From assembly GCF_004348335.1 (NCBI RefSeq), contig NZ_SMJW01000001.1:1-64000 (forward strand): 64,000 nt of DNA, given 5' to 3'. The position numbers and the translations under genes are program-made. This document shows positions 8,323 through 16,416 of the stretch, piece after piece (position 1 is the stretch's first letter; the number at the start of each line of letters is the position of its first letter). The notes under the pieces are model-generated. The model saw only the letters and a list, made by a program, of their open reading frames with translations. It was not told the origin of the DNA and made no database searches. Origin of the DNA: Actinomadura bangladeshensis (GTDB lineage: Bacteria; Actinomycetota; Actinomycetes; Streptosporangiales; Streptosporangiaceae).

Positions 8323-9050
8323 AGAACCTTCCGTACTGTTGTGAATCGTCCGCGCCGAACGCATGCCGGACCGGACGCATGCGGGAACGACGGGGCCCCG
8401 GCGCCAAAGGGCGGCGCCGGGGCCATGAGGTACAACACCATCTATCCGGCGCTTGGGCCGTTTGTCGTCCGCACCGGCCGCCTGGGGCGGAGGCGCGGGG
8501 ATCGCGGATGCGTGACCGTCAACCACCGTCCAATCTGTGGGGCTGCGGTACCCGCGCGGCGTGACTGGAGCGCGCTGCGGGCGATCCCGATGGTGCCGAA
8601 GCCCTCCTTCCGTGTTCTTCCTACCTGCGTTACTTGTGTTTCTTGCGGTACTGCGACTTGCCTTCGTGCTGCCGGCGGCCCGTTGGCCACCGGCCGCGGA
8701 GCCGGCTGCCGGAGTCCCTTCCACTGCGTTGACCCCGGCACGCCCGGCCCGCGTCATCCATCTGTGCGGGCAGTTCGTCATCTGCCACGCCTGCTGGACT
8801 TGTTCCTCTTCGATGACAGGAACCATACCCCACGCCGACGCGAATATCTACCTCGATCACCACAGGTTTTCGGTGATCGGCGGGCGCGGTTCACGCGAGC
8901 GGTTGTGGCGGACTACGGCGGCGCGCCCACGGCGGTGGGCAGCCCCTCACCCGCCTCCTGTTCACCCGCGCGCGCTTCTCTTGGCGGTCTCCACCTCACC
9001 GCTCGCGTGGTCATGCCTCCCTCCTGCGGGGCGTGTGCCGGCAGGAGGGT
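8323..9050. other. gene-poor stretch
   Basis: About 730 bases between the MerR gene and a decayed hypothetical gene. All frames translate to Arg/Pro/Ala-rich sequence with no family features. A short element TCGTCATCTGCCAC at about 8777 recurs with one change (TCGTCATTTGCCAC) at about 9706, which may be a relic of duplicated sequence. I see no RNA gene or complete mobile element. Confidence 0.4.
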
Positions 9051-9475
9051 TCACTCGCCCATCCCGGCCTGCATATCGGCGCCATCTGCCTCTGCATCAT
9101 CCGCGTCAGTGGCGTCGGCTGCGGCCAGCGCCCGGTGGAGACTGGTCAGCGCGGTCTCGGATTCGTGGTGGCTCAGCAGCCAGACCGTGCCCCAGCCGGA
9201 GACCAGGAACCGGGCCCGGATAGCCAGTGTCCGGCTCCCTCGGCCGACATCCCGGACGCCCGCCGGCGGGACGCGCGGGCCGCCGCTTGAACAGATCGGC
9301 ATCGCAGCGGACCAGGATCTTCAGCACGTGGTAGTACGGGATGGTCTCCCCGCGGGGCAACCAGCAGGCTCGGGCCCGGGGCCGACATCGAGGAACATCG
9401 CCCGGCCCGCCCGGTCGACCTCGAACCGCAGGCCCGGGACGGGGTGCGGTTCACCGGCACGGACCGTGCACCGCC
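9051..9475 (-). pseudogene. hypothetical protein broken by frameshifts
   Basis: Coherent protein-like segments occur in three successive minus-strand frames. In order they are RAGEPHPVPGLRFEVDRAGR plus AMFLDVGPGPE; then GETIPYYHVLKILVRCDADL; then RTLAIRARFLVSGWGTVWLL plus SHHESETALTSLHRALAAAD up to the stop. Read together they form an ORF of about 140 residues of unknown family. At least two indels separate the segments. It lies in the decayed region upstream of the broken cold-shock gene. Confidence 0.45.
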
Positions 9476-9659
9476 CGTGGCGCTTCCGCACCAATTGCCT
9501 TCCGTGACGCTGCGGCGGATGCGGCTGCTGGTACTTCGTCTGGTGCGGGAGAACCCGGGTTGGGCTACCGGCGGGTACACGGCGTAGCTGGCGCGCGGTG
9601 TCAGGGTGGCAGTCTCCACGGAAGGGAAGCCACCGCCCAGGGCCGCCATCGCAGACGTG

Positions 9660-9707
9660 GAAACGCCCGCGGAGTTCCGACATCGGAGCTTCAGCAGCGG
9701 GCGTTTC
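9660..9707. promoter_or_regulatory. nested inverted repeat upstream of the cold-shock gene remnant
   Basis: GAAACGCCCGC at 9660-9670 is perfectly complementary to GCGGGCGTTTC at 9697-9707, with a 26-base loop. The loop itself contains TCCGACATCGGA, a second small palindrome. The structure begins 135 bases before the csp ATG. It could be a terminator for upstream transcription or a 5' leader structure of the cold-shock mRNA; the sequence alone does not decide. Confidence 0.6.
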
Positions 9708-9794
9708 GTCATTTGCCACTCCAGACGGGCGGACGGCCAGCAGCCCGGATCGACGCAGCCGCGTCGATCCGCACCCGTCCGAAGGAGACACCCC

Positions 9795-9922
9795 ATGACT
9801 CAGAGAACCGTGAAGTGGTTCAACCCCGACAAGGGATCGGGTTCATCGCCCCCGATGACGGCACCGCCGACATCTTCGTCCATCAGTCAGTGATCGACAG
9901 TGACGGCTTCCGCGCGATCTGA
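9795..9922 (+). pseudogene. cold-shock protein (CspA family), frameshifted and truncated
   Basis: An ideal GAAGGAGA lies eight bases before the ATG. The N-terminus MTQRTVKWFNPDKG is a typical CspA start with the RNP1 region. One base is missing near 9831, after which the correct frame continues GFIAPDDGTADIFVHQSVID plus SDGFRAI and stops at 9922. The C-terminal third (about 25 residues including the last beta strands) is absent. It is therefore doubly damaged, unlike intact CspA proteins of 65-70 residues. Confidence 0.85.
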
Positions 9923-10270
9923 CAACGCGCGCCAAGAGCACAGCATCGACGGGCAGGACCGCGAAGACGGTCCTGCCCGTCGGTGCGACCACGGCGAAAT
10001 CTTGATCGGGCCGATCGTCAGCGGACGGTGGCTGGTGGGACGTTGAGTCGCGGCGGAGGCCGTCGGTGTAGGTCGCGGTGAGCAGCCCGGCGGGCAGGGT
10101 GTCGCATCAGTTGAGGCGCACCTCCGGAAAGCCGCGGGGTTGAGGCTGGCGTAGTCGGAGAATGAGCCGAGAGAGTTGTCCGAGGAGCTTCCCGCCCTAC
10201 GGGTGGACCACAGGCGCAGGGCGGCCGCGTAAAATTTGGCCACACCCTTGCAGTGAGAGGCACCGGCCCC
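9923..10270. other. gap with no recognised gene
   Basis: About 350 bases. No frame gives a credible protein; short patches in different frames suggest eroded coding sequence. A comparatively AT-rich patch (GCGTAAAATTTGGCC) at about 10227-10241 lies just ahead of the next small gene and could contain its promoter. Confidence 0.3.
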
Positions 10271-10570
10271 ATGAGGCTTGAACTCACCAACCTCGAAGCC
10301 CTGCACGGTTGGGGCATCGTCAACAACAGTGCCAGTTGGCATGCTCAGCGCAACCGCAAGCCCCCCGCGGCCGAACGGGCGGTCGGACACATCCTCTTCA
10401 CGGCATACGGCTGCCGGACCGACACCACGACCACGGTTGAACTCAGCGACGACGAGCGTGCGAGCCTCGCCGAACTGGTCGGCGAACACATCGCAGTGTG
10501 GGGCAAGCGCGGCCAGGAGAACGCCGCAACACCTCACCTGCGCTCGCTGGTCATGAAGCTGGGCGGCTGA
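10271..10570 (+). CDS. hypothetical protein of an actinomycete gene pair
   Basis: 99 residues, start ATG 10271 (GTG 10253 possible). The sequence MRLELTNLEALHGWGIVNNS followed by the end ENAATPHLRSLVMKLGG gives a small soluble alpha/beta protein that I cannot assign. Codon usage is normal for the window. The next gene starts one base after its stop, so the two are almost certainly co-transcribed. Such short pairs are common in actinomycete integrative elements, fitting the nearby island end. Confidence 0.55.
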   Translation: MRLELTNLEALHGWGIVNNSASWHAQRNRKPPAAERAVGHILFTAYGCRTDTTTTVELSDDERASLAELVGEHIAVWGKRGQENAATPHLRSLVMKLGG

Positions 10571-10571
10571 C

Positions 10572-10745
10572 ATGCCTACACCGGGCAGCCCGAAACGAAC
10601 GTTCCGCTTCGCCGGGGATGCCCTGTGGGCCGACTACGGTCAGGCGCGCCATGACGTCAACGGCAGCGCGGATCGCAGCGATGACATCCGCAAACACGTC
10701 GAGGCCGTCGCCGCCGAATGGAAGAAGCGACGAGAGAAGAGTTGA
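10572..10745 (+). CDS. 57-residue hypothetical protein
   Basis: The ATG at 10572 lies one base after the preceding stop. The 57-residue product is rich in charged residues and ends in a basic helix (VEAVAAEWKKRREKS), with FRFAGDALWADYGQARHDVN before it. No family is recognised. The gap-free arrangement with the upstream gene and consistent codon usage support it being real. A small DNA- or RNA-associated protein is possible from the basic tail, but this is only inference. Confidence 0.5.
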   Translation: MPTPGSPKRTFRFAGDALWADYGQARHDVNGSADRSDDIRKHVEAVAAEWKKRREKS

Positions 10746-10941
10746 CCCTCCGGTGCGGCGCTCGGCTTCCGCGCAGCTCACCTGAGGCCACCGGCGGGGA
10801 AGTCACAAGGTTCCCGACAGCCCATGCCGGCTCGTGGTCCCGGCCCCGCAGAGTGATGAGTCCAATGCGTGGGCGGTGGCCCGTGAGGTGTCGGTGCAGC
10901 TCACAGCAGCACTGTTCTGGCTGCTAGGACACAGGAGGCGG

Positions 10942-12036
10942 TCATGGGGTCGGTGTCAGCGAGCCGTCGGGGGTGCGGGTCTGCTTGCGCAGGCGGGTGA
11001 GGACGTGCCGGGCGTCGGCGGCAACTCCGCGCAGGGTGGCTGAGGCGAAGGAGCGCTGCCATTCCAGCCCGACGAATCCCAGTCCCGGATGCGTGGCCGA
11101 GACGCCGCCCCGGTGGCGGGGCTGCCCGTCATCGTCGAGTGCGCCCAGTGGGGCGAGGTACTCCACGCCCGGCCGGAACCCGGTGGCCAGCAGCACCACG
11201 TCAACGTGTTCGCGGGTCCCGTCGCTCCAGAGGACCTGGTCGTCGTCCAGGCGGGTGAACATCGGGCGGCGGTCGGGGTTGCCGGTGGCGATGGCGTCGC
11301 GGTAGGTGCCGGTGTCGAACACCGGGGTGCCCTTGCCGCCCGTCAGCAGTGGGCGCGCCCACCCGGCGGCGTCCAGTCCGGTGCGCTGCAGCCAGATGTG
11401 CATGTCGACGCCCAGCACGCGCTGGGGCATGAAGCGGAGCGGGTGTCGGGTCGCCAGCGTGACGTCGGCGACCGCGGCCAGTTCGATCGCGATCTGCACG
11501 GCCGAGTTCCCGCCCCCCACGACCACGACGCGCCGGCCGGTGAACGGGTCGGGACGCCGGTAGTCGGACGAGTGCAGCACCGTGCCGGGGAAGCCGTCCA
11601 GTCCCGGCAGGTCCGGGCGGTGGGGGCGGCTGAATCCGCCCGTCGCGGCGATCAGCAGCGGCGTGGCGAAGACCTCACCGCTCGTCGTGATCACCTCGAA
11701 CCCCGGTGGTGTGCCGTCCTTGCCGGCCAGGACGGTTTCGACTCGGTGACCGGTGCGGATGTCGGCGTCCAGGTGGGCGGCGTAGTCGGTCAGGTAGGCC
11801 ACGACCTCGTCCCGTGTGGGGTAGCCGTCCGGATCGCCGGGGAACTCCGCTCCGGGCAGGGCGCTGCGCCTGGCCGGTGAGAAGAGAGTGAGGCTGTCGT
11901 AGTAGTGGGGCCAGGACCCGGCCGGCTGGCCTGTCGCCTCCAGGACGATGGGCTCCAAGCCGAGGGACCGGGCGATGCGGGCGGTGGCCAGACCGGCCTG
12001 GCCGCCGCCGATGATGACGAGTGGTGCGGTGAGCAT
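10942..12036 (-). CDS. arsO: ArsO-like FAD/NAD(P)-dependent monooxygenase
   Basis: 364 residues with two Rossmann motifs: FAD-binding GGGQAGLA at about 9-16 and NAD(P)-binding VVVGGGNSAVQ at about 172-182. Between them are the ATGG joint and a LLATGF-like segment near the C-terminus (VLLATGFRPG). This is the small flavin monooxygenase type found in arsenic clusters as ArsO. The exact reaction in arsenic metabolism is not settled. It diverges from arsR1 across an ArsR-type operator and ends upstream of a gene-poor gap. Confidence 0.8.
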   Translation of the reverse strand: MLTAPLVIIGGGQAGLATARIARSLGLEPIVLEATGQPAGSWPHYYDSLTLFSPARRSALPGAEFPGDPDGYPTRDEVVAYLTDYAAHLDADIRTGHRVETVLAGKDGTPPGFEVITTSGEVFATPLLIAATGGFSRPHRPDLPGLDGFPGTVLHSSDYRRPDPFTGRRVVVVGGGNSAVQIAIELAAVADVTLATRHPLRFMPQRVLGVDMHIWLQRTGLDAAGWARPLLTGGKGTPVFDTGTYRDAIATGNPDRRPMFTRLDDDQVLWSDGTREHVDVVLLATGFRPGVEYLAPLGALDDDGQPRHRGGVSATHPGLGFVGLEWQRSFASATLRGVAADARHVLTRLRKQTRTPDGSLTPTP

Positions 12037-12043
12037 GGGGCGA

Positions 12044-12083
12044 ACATATCAACATTTCATGAAATAATGTAGTATTGATATGT
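12044..12083. promoter_or_regulatory. ArsR-type operator in the divergent arsO-arsR promoter
   Basis: ACATATCAA at 12044-12052 and TTGATATGT at 12075-12083 form a perfect 9-bp inverted repeat with a 22-base spacer. A second perfect palindrome, ATTTCATGAAAT, lies at 12054-12065 between the arms. ATCAA/TTGAT half-sites are typical of ArsR/SmtB operators. The site covers the -10/-35 area of both arsO and arsR1, so arsenite would be expected to derepress both genes. Confidence 0.75.
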
Positions 12084-12124
12084 GGCGTATGCTGGGCGCA
12101 CACCTCGGGGAGGAGCCAGCAGCG

Positions 12125-12481
12125 ATGGTCGAGCCGGTCGAGAGGGCGACTGCGGCACCGGGCGGTTGCGGGGCGGCGCCGGCCGCTCAGCTCGGCGCCG
12201 GAGCACGCGAGTTCCTCAAGGCGCTGGCCAGCGAGCAGCGGCAGCAGATGCTCGAACTCTTCGCGGGCGGCGTCGAACTCACCGTCGGCACGGTCGCCGA
12301 GCGCCTCGGGGTCGGCCAGTCCAACGCCTCGCAGCAGCTCGCGCTGCTGCGCCGAGGCGGCCTGCTCACCTCGCGCAGGGACGGCAAGCAGGTCTTCTAT
12401 CGCATCGACTCCGCCGCGGTCGACCGGTCACTCGCCGAACTCCGCACCTACCTGCACACCTGCTGCCCACCCGGCAACTGA
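12125..12481 (+). CDS. arsR: ArsR/SmtB-family repressor 1
   Basis: 118 residues. The winged helix spans about 25-95, with LTVGTVAERLGVGQSNASQQ as the recognition helices and GGLLTSRRDGKQVFYRI as the wing. Metal(loid)-binding cysteines are not in the alpha3 helix but a pair sits at the very C-terminus (TCCPPGN), with one more near the N-terminus (GGCG). This could be a non-canonical As(III) site. The ATG at 12125 follows GGGGAGGAG; an upstream in-frame ATG at 12080 lies within the operator and lacks a ribosome site. It is convergent with arsC. Confidence 0.85.
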   Translation: MVEPVERATAAPGGCGAAPAAQLGAGAREFLKALASEQRQQMLELFAGGVELTVGTVAERLGVGQSNASQQLALLRRGGLLTSRRDGKQVFYRIDSAAVDRSLAELRTYLHTCCPPGN

Positions 12482-12602
12482 GGCCCCCTGGCGCGGCTGT
12501 CACCGTACGTCCCCAACGGACCGATCTGGAGCAGCCAGACCGGGCAGAGCACACGTTGCCGAGGACGTCACGCCCCCGGCGCCCGGCTGTGCTCTTTCTC
12601 CT

Positions 12603-13025
12603 TCACTTCTCCGATAGGAGCCCGCTGACCAGGTTCTCGATGCGCTTGCGGATTTCGTCGCGGATCGGGCGGACGGCGTCGACGCCCTGTCCGGCGGGGT
12701 CATCGAGGGTCCAGTCCAGGTAGCGCTTGCCGGGAAACACCGGGCAAGTGTCACCGCATCCCATGGTGATGACCACGTCGGAATCTTGGACGGCATCGAC
12801 GGTGAGCACCTTGGGGGTCTCGGCGGAGATGTCGATACCCTCCTCCGCCATCGCCTCGACCACCGCCGAGTTGACCTGGTCGGCCGGCGCGGACCCGGCG
12901 GAGCGCACGTCGATCCGGTCACCTGCCAGGTGGGTGAGGTAGGCGGCGGCCATTTGAGAGCGTCCGGCGTTGTGCACGCACACGAACAGGACGCTGGGCT
13001 TGGCAGAGCGAGCCTGATCAGGCAT
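12603..13025 (-). CDS. arsC: arsenate reductase, low-molecular-weight phosphatase type
   Basis: 140 residues of the LMW-PTP-like ArsC family, which reduces As(V) to As(III). The catalytic loop CVHNAGRSQ (Cx5R, about residues 16-24) is followed by GCGDTCP (about 89-95), which supplies a second pair of cysteines as in thioredoxin- or mycothiol-coupled enzymes. The product As(III) would be exported by the Acr3 pump encoded just upstream on the same strand. It is the last gene of the arsR2-acr3-arsC unit. Confidence 0.93.
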   Translation of the reverse strand: MPDQARSAKPSVLFVCVHNAGRSQMAAAYLTHLAGDRIDVRSAGSAPADQVNSAVVEAMAEEGIDISAETPKVLTVDAVQDSDVVITMGCGDTCPVFPGKRYLDWTLDDPAGQGVDAVRPIRDEIRKRIENLVSGLLSEK

Positions 13026-13104
13026 CGGCGTTCCTTCGCTGTTCGAGGCCGGGCCGGTCGAGGGTGGTGAGCGCCTCGGTGGCGAGCAGGTCGGTGACGG
13101 TCAT
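13018..13104 (-). CDS. possible 28-residue leader or small ORF between acr3 and arsC
   Basis: A short frame from ATG 13104 (MTVTDLLATEALTTLDRPGL, then EQRRNADA) ends in a TGA that overlaps the arsC start by eight bases. Such an overlap would couple translation of arsC to it. It may equally be a chance frame or a remnant; there is no strong ribosome site and no family match. Confidence 0.25.
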   Translation of the reverse strand: MTVTDLLATEALTTLDRPGLEQRRNADA

Positions 13105-13111
13105 CGTCGTG

Positions 13112-14203
13112 TCACCGCCCCGCGGGTTGGAATCGGCGACGCAGCCACAGCGATACGTACACCAGCCCGACCAGGACCGGAACCTCGATCAGCGGGCCGA
13201 CCACGCCCGACAGGGCCTGCCCGGAGGTGACGCCGAAGGTGCCGATGGCGACGGCGATCGCCAGCTCGAAGTTGTTCCCCGCTGCGGTGAAGGCGAGCGT
13301 CGCGGTGCGCGGGTAGGGCAGCCGGACGGCGTGTCCGAGGGCGAAGGATCCGCCCCACATGAGCGCGAAGTAGGCCAGCAGCGGCAGCGCGATGCGGGCG
13401 ACGTCGCCGGGCCGGCCGGTGATGGTGTCGCCTTGCAGGGCGAACAGGATGACGATGGTGAACAGCAGCCCGTACAGCGCGACCGGGCCGATCCGGGGCA
13501 GGAACCGCTCCTCGTACCAGGCGCGGCCGCGGGCCCGTTCACCGAAGCGGCGGGTCAGGTAGCCGGCAGCCAGCGGGACGCCCAGGAACACCAGCACGTT
13601 GACCACGATCTTGCCGACCGAGAAGTCCGCATCGTCGGTCGCCAGGCCCAGCCACCCGGGCAGGACCTGCAGGTAGAACCAGCCGAGCGCACCGAACGCG
13701 ACGACTTGAAAGACGGAGTTGAGGGCGACCAGGACGGCGGCGGCCTCCCGGTCGCCGCAGGCCAGGTCGTTCCAGATGATGACCATCGCGATGCAGCGGG
13801 CCAGCCCGACGATGATCAAGCCGGTGCGGTACTCGGGCAGGTCCGGCAGGAAGATCCAGGCCAGCGCGAACATCACCGCCGGGCCGATCACCCAGTTGAG
13901 CAGCAGCGAGGTCAGCATCAGGCGGCGGTCGCCGGTGACGGTGTCGAGCCGGTGGTAGCGGACCTTGGCCAGCACCGGGTACATCATCACCAGCAGGCCC
14001 AGCGCGATCGGCAGCGAGATCCCGCCGGCCTCGACCTCGGCCAACGCGTCGTCCAGTCCGGGGACGGCACGTCCCAGCCCGAGACCGAGCACCATCGCCG
14101 CGATGATCCACACCGGCAGGAACCGGTCGAGCATCGACAGCCCGGCCACCACTCCCGCTTCCTGCGGGCGTGTGGCGGCACCGGAGCCCTGCGTGCTGGT
14201 CAC
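13112..14203 (-). CDS. acr3: arsenite efflux permease, Acr3 family
   Basis: 363 residues with about ten hydrophobic segments, the size of bacterial Acr3 permeases. The conserved cysteine region appears as GLARCIAMVIIWNDLACGD (about 137-155), and the family segment AFTAAGNNFELAIAVAIGTF occurs near the C-terminus. It exports As(III) across the cytoplasmic membrane using the proton-motive force. The GTG at 14203 is chosen: it overlaps the arsR2 stop as GTGA, and GGAAGAGG lies eight bases upstream. A GTG at 14209 is the alternative. Confidence 0.92.
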   Translation of the reverse strand: MTSTQGSGAATRPQEAGVVAGLSMLDRFLPVWIIAAMVLGLGLGRAVPGLDDALAEVEAGGISLPIALGLLVMMYPVLAKVRYHRLDTVTGDRRLMLTSLLLNWVIGPAVMFALAWIFLPDLPEYRTGLIIVGLARCIAMVIIWNDLACGDREAAAVLVALNSVFQVVAFGALGWFYLQVLPGWLGLATDDADFSVGKIVVNVLVFLGVPLAAGYLTRRFGERARGRAWYEERFLPRIGPVALYGLLFTIVILFALQGDTITGRPGDVARIALPLLAYFALMWGGSFALGHAVRLPYPRTATLAFTAAGNNFELAIAVAIGTFGVTSGQALSGVVGPLIEVPVLVGLVYVSLWLRRRFQPAGR

Positions 14204-14511
14204 GTGCACGGCCTCTTCCGCCGGCGGGTCTGGGCCTCGCGGGCACCGGCCGCCAACTCACCGAGTTCGGAAGCCAGGCGCTCCAACGCCTCGGGACGCA
14301 GCCGGTAGTAGGTGAACCGCCCGCAAGGCTCGGTGTCCACCAGCCCGGCCTCGCGCAGCGCCCGCAGGTGGTTGGAGATGTTGGTCTGCCTGGCGCCGGT
14401 CTCCTCAACGAGGTGGCAGTTGCACAACGCCTCAACAGCCAGCAGCGACACGATCTGCGCACGCAGCGGGTCGGCCAGCAACTTCAACACATCAGTCTGA
14501 ACTGACATCAT
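14200..14511 (-). CDS. arsR: ArsR-family repressor 2 with Cys-x-Cys sensor
   Basis: 103 residues. The alpha3 segment ALCNCHLVEE has the two cysteines of the classical As(III) site, followed by the recognition helix TGARQTNISNHLRALREAG and the wing EPCGRFTYYRL, which supplies a third cysteine. This differs from the divergently placed ArsR1, so the cluster has two distinct sensors. The gene heads the arsR2-acr3-arsC unit and overlaps acr3 by four bases. The start could be 14511 or 14508. Confidence 0.88.
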   Translation of the reverse strand: MMSVQTDVLKLLADPLRAQIVSLLAVEALCNCHLVEETGARQTNISNHLRALREAGLVDTEPCGRFTYYRLRPEALERLASELGELAAGAREAQTRRRKRPCT

Positions 14512-14894
14512 GCCTGGATGATACATACAGCCGGGAACAGTCCATTCGGACACCTACTGCGGCGAGCGTTGCGATGGTCAGCCAGCGCCAACGTGGTCCG
14601 CGGGGAGCGGCCAACAGCGCGCCTTATTGTGCGAGCGTCATCACTGTTGGTGGGCAGTGTGATGATCACTAACTCGCCGACTCCGCCGGAAGCGCGGGTG
14701 CCCAGGACAGACGCGACGCCCCTGAACTACCGGTTGAGCTCGTCCTTGACCGAACAGGCAGTCACACCCGAAGGCGGACGTTCTCCGAGTGGGACCCGGC
14801 GTGATCACGATCGTCCGAGTAGCGAGACCAACGTGGCACCGGCGGAGGCTGTACTCGGCAACCGCCGGGTACAGCCTCCGCGTCCATGCAGCAG

Positions 14895-15357
14895 CACGGT
14901 CAATGGCGGTCCGTGCGGACGCACGGGGACCAAGACCCGCAAGTCCCGCCGGACCCTTGGGCTGCCCGCCCAGGCAGCCGAGGCCCTGCGCAAGCACCAC
15001 ACGCGCCAAGTCGCCCAGCGGCTCAGCGCCGGTGAGGCCCAGGAGGACAACAACCTGGTCTTCAGCACCCGAAGCGGAACCGCATTGGACGCCGCCAACG
15101 TCCGTCGCGGCTTCCGGCTGATCACCGCCAAGGCGGGCATTGGCGAGCAGCGGACGCCCCGCGAACTCCGGCACTCCTTCGTCTCGATCATGAGTGACGG
15201 CGGCGTCCCGCTGGAGACGATCGCCGACCTGGTGGGGCACGCCGGGACGGCGGTGACCGAGAAGGTGTACCGGCATCAGCTGCGGCCGATCATCATCCGA
15301 GGGGCCGCGACCATGAACACAGTCTTCGGCCAGAGCCGTCCGGTGCAGTCCGCGTAA
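14895..15357 (+). pseudogene. tyrosine recombinase (integrase), truncated
   Basis: The catalytic C-terminal half is clear: TKTRKSRRTLGLPAQAAEAL, NLVFSTRSGTALDAANV, TPRELRHSFVSIMSDGGVPL with the HxLRH-type arginine box, LVGHAGTAVTEKVYRHQLRP with the conserved histidine and nucleophilic tyrosine. The N-terminal core-binding domain and first catalytic arginine are missing. Near 14922 a reading-frame change splits WRSVRTHGD from TKTRK. The element is therefore probably immobile. It sits directly beside a hairpin and a tRNA 3' half, the usual int-att layout. Confidence 0.8.
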
Positions 15358-15409
15358 GTCCGGGGGTGGTGGCTCCCCGTTTGGCTCCCGAAGACCCCTA
15401 GCACCGAAA

Positions 15410-15436
15410 AAGGTCTCGGAATGATTCCGAGACCTT
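15410..15436. terminator. strong hairpin after the integrase remnant
   Basis: AAGGTCTCGGAAT at 15410-15422 pairs perfectly with ATTCCGAGACCTT at 15424-15436 around a single central base. The 13-bp stem is the strongest simple hairpin I noticed in the window. There is no long T run on the plus strand. Its position between the integrase stop and the att-like site suggests a transcription terminator isolating the element end. Confidence 0.75.
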
Positions 15437-15456
15437 CGCTGACCTGCAAGAACGGG

Positions 15457-15499
15457 GTGGGCGATACTGGGTTCGAACCAGCGACCTCTTCGGCGTGAA
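15457..15499 (-). other. 3' half of a tRNA gene, probable attachment site
   Basis: On the minus strand the sequence runs from TTCACGC (anticodon-loop-like) through CGAAG (3' strand of the anticodon stem), AGGTCGC, a T arm GCTGG-TTCGAAC-CCAGT and the acceptor strand ATCGCCCA. The 5' half of the cloverleaf is absent: the sequence before TTCACGC does not pair with CGAAG. Tyrosine recombinases typically use exactly this half-tRNA as the crossover site. The sequence resembles actinobacterial tRNA-Val (CAC), an assignment made from memory of the pattern. Confidence 0.65.
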
Positions 15500-15782
15500 A
15501 ACGGTCGGACAGCCCGGCAGCACCGGCCGTTCAGACATCACCCCAGGTCAGAAGCCTGTCTTCCGCTCCGGTGACACCAGTTCAAGGAAGATCAAGTCAC
15601 TTCTGATCTCCCACGGTTCACACTCCTCGCCCGTCACCACCAATTACCGTGGTGACTATTGACCCATCAACATGCTCATTCCAACCATTCGAGGCACAGA
15701 AGTCACATTCCGCCCATACGGAGTATGGGATGCCCGCATCCAACGCCAAGTCGGCGCGGCAAGCAGCGGCTCGCGTCGTTGC

Positions 15783-16416
15783 CTACGGTGCAAGCATTCG
15801 TTCCCAGGCGGCAAACCGGTCTCTCATTACTGCGATCTGCGCAGCGGGCACGCCGTAGGCCATGAAGTCCCGGTCGGGGATGCGGTGCAGATAGGAGAGC
15901 GACTCGGCGAACAAGGCAGTGTCGAAGCCCGGGTTGTGCTCCGCGGCCACGGCCAAGAGGTGGTCGTGGTCATAACGTCCGCTGGCCAGGATCGCGTCGA
16001 TGTCCAGGAAGTCGCGCGGTGCCCACCGGTTGAACAAAGCGTCTCCATCTTTCCGGCCACGGCATCGTCAGGGTGCAGTACCGGGCCGACTTCCAGAATC
16101 ACCGGAGCGTGAGCCCGCCAGAACACCCCCAAGATCCACTTTGCAGGCATTGCCATCAGAGTCATGACCGTCATCTGGACGAGGTCCGGGGTGCGCCGGG
16201 CCACTTCGGGTCGCAGCCCCTGGCTTGCATAGGCGGCGATGACGCCGTCGGCGGCCGCTCCGGGCTTCCTCTTTGAGAAGAGAACAGGTCGATGTCCTCT
16301 GAAGGACGAGCGCCCATGCCGTGCATCTGGACGGCGTGCCCACCGCCCAGCACGAAACCCCGGTCACCGACGACATCCAGCGCGATGCAGACCAACCGGA
16401 ACTGGAACCGATCCAT
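15783..16416 (-). pseudogene. AbiEii-type nucleotidyltransferase toxin, frameshifted
   Basis: From ATG 16416 the frame reads MDRFQFRLVCIALDVVGDRG, then FVLGGGHAVQMHGMGARPSE and DIDLFS, the nucleotidyltransferase start (GGxAxxxHG...DxD). Later frames carry MPAKWILGVFWRAHAPVILE and then KMETLFNRWAPRDFLDIDAI, with SGRYDHDHLLAVA and the end RDRFAAWERMLAP. At least two indels (about 16250 and 16050) separate these. AbiEii toxins are nucleotidyltransferases of type IV toxin-antitoxin and abortive infection systems. It overlaps the preceding partner gene as TGATG. Confidence 0.7.

Noticed and set aside
7888-8826. Longer MerR protein of 312 residues
   Set aside because: The extra N-terminal 168 codons are low-complexity and the GTG at 8322 has a good ribosome site.
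13064-14308. Open frame of over 400 codons antisense to acr3
   Set aside because: Low-complexity Gln/Asp/Arg-rich translation; the opposite strand encodes a clear Acr3 permease with conserved cysteines.
15457-15499. Functional tRNA gene
   Set aside because: The 5' half of the cloverleaf (acceptor 5' strand, D arm, 5' anticodon stem) is missing, so only an att-type remnant is supported.
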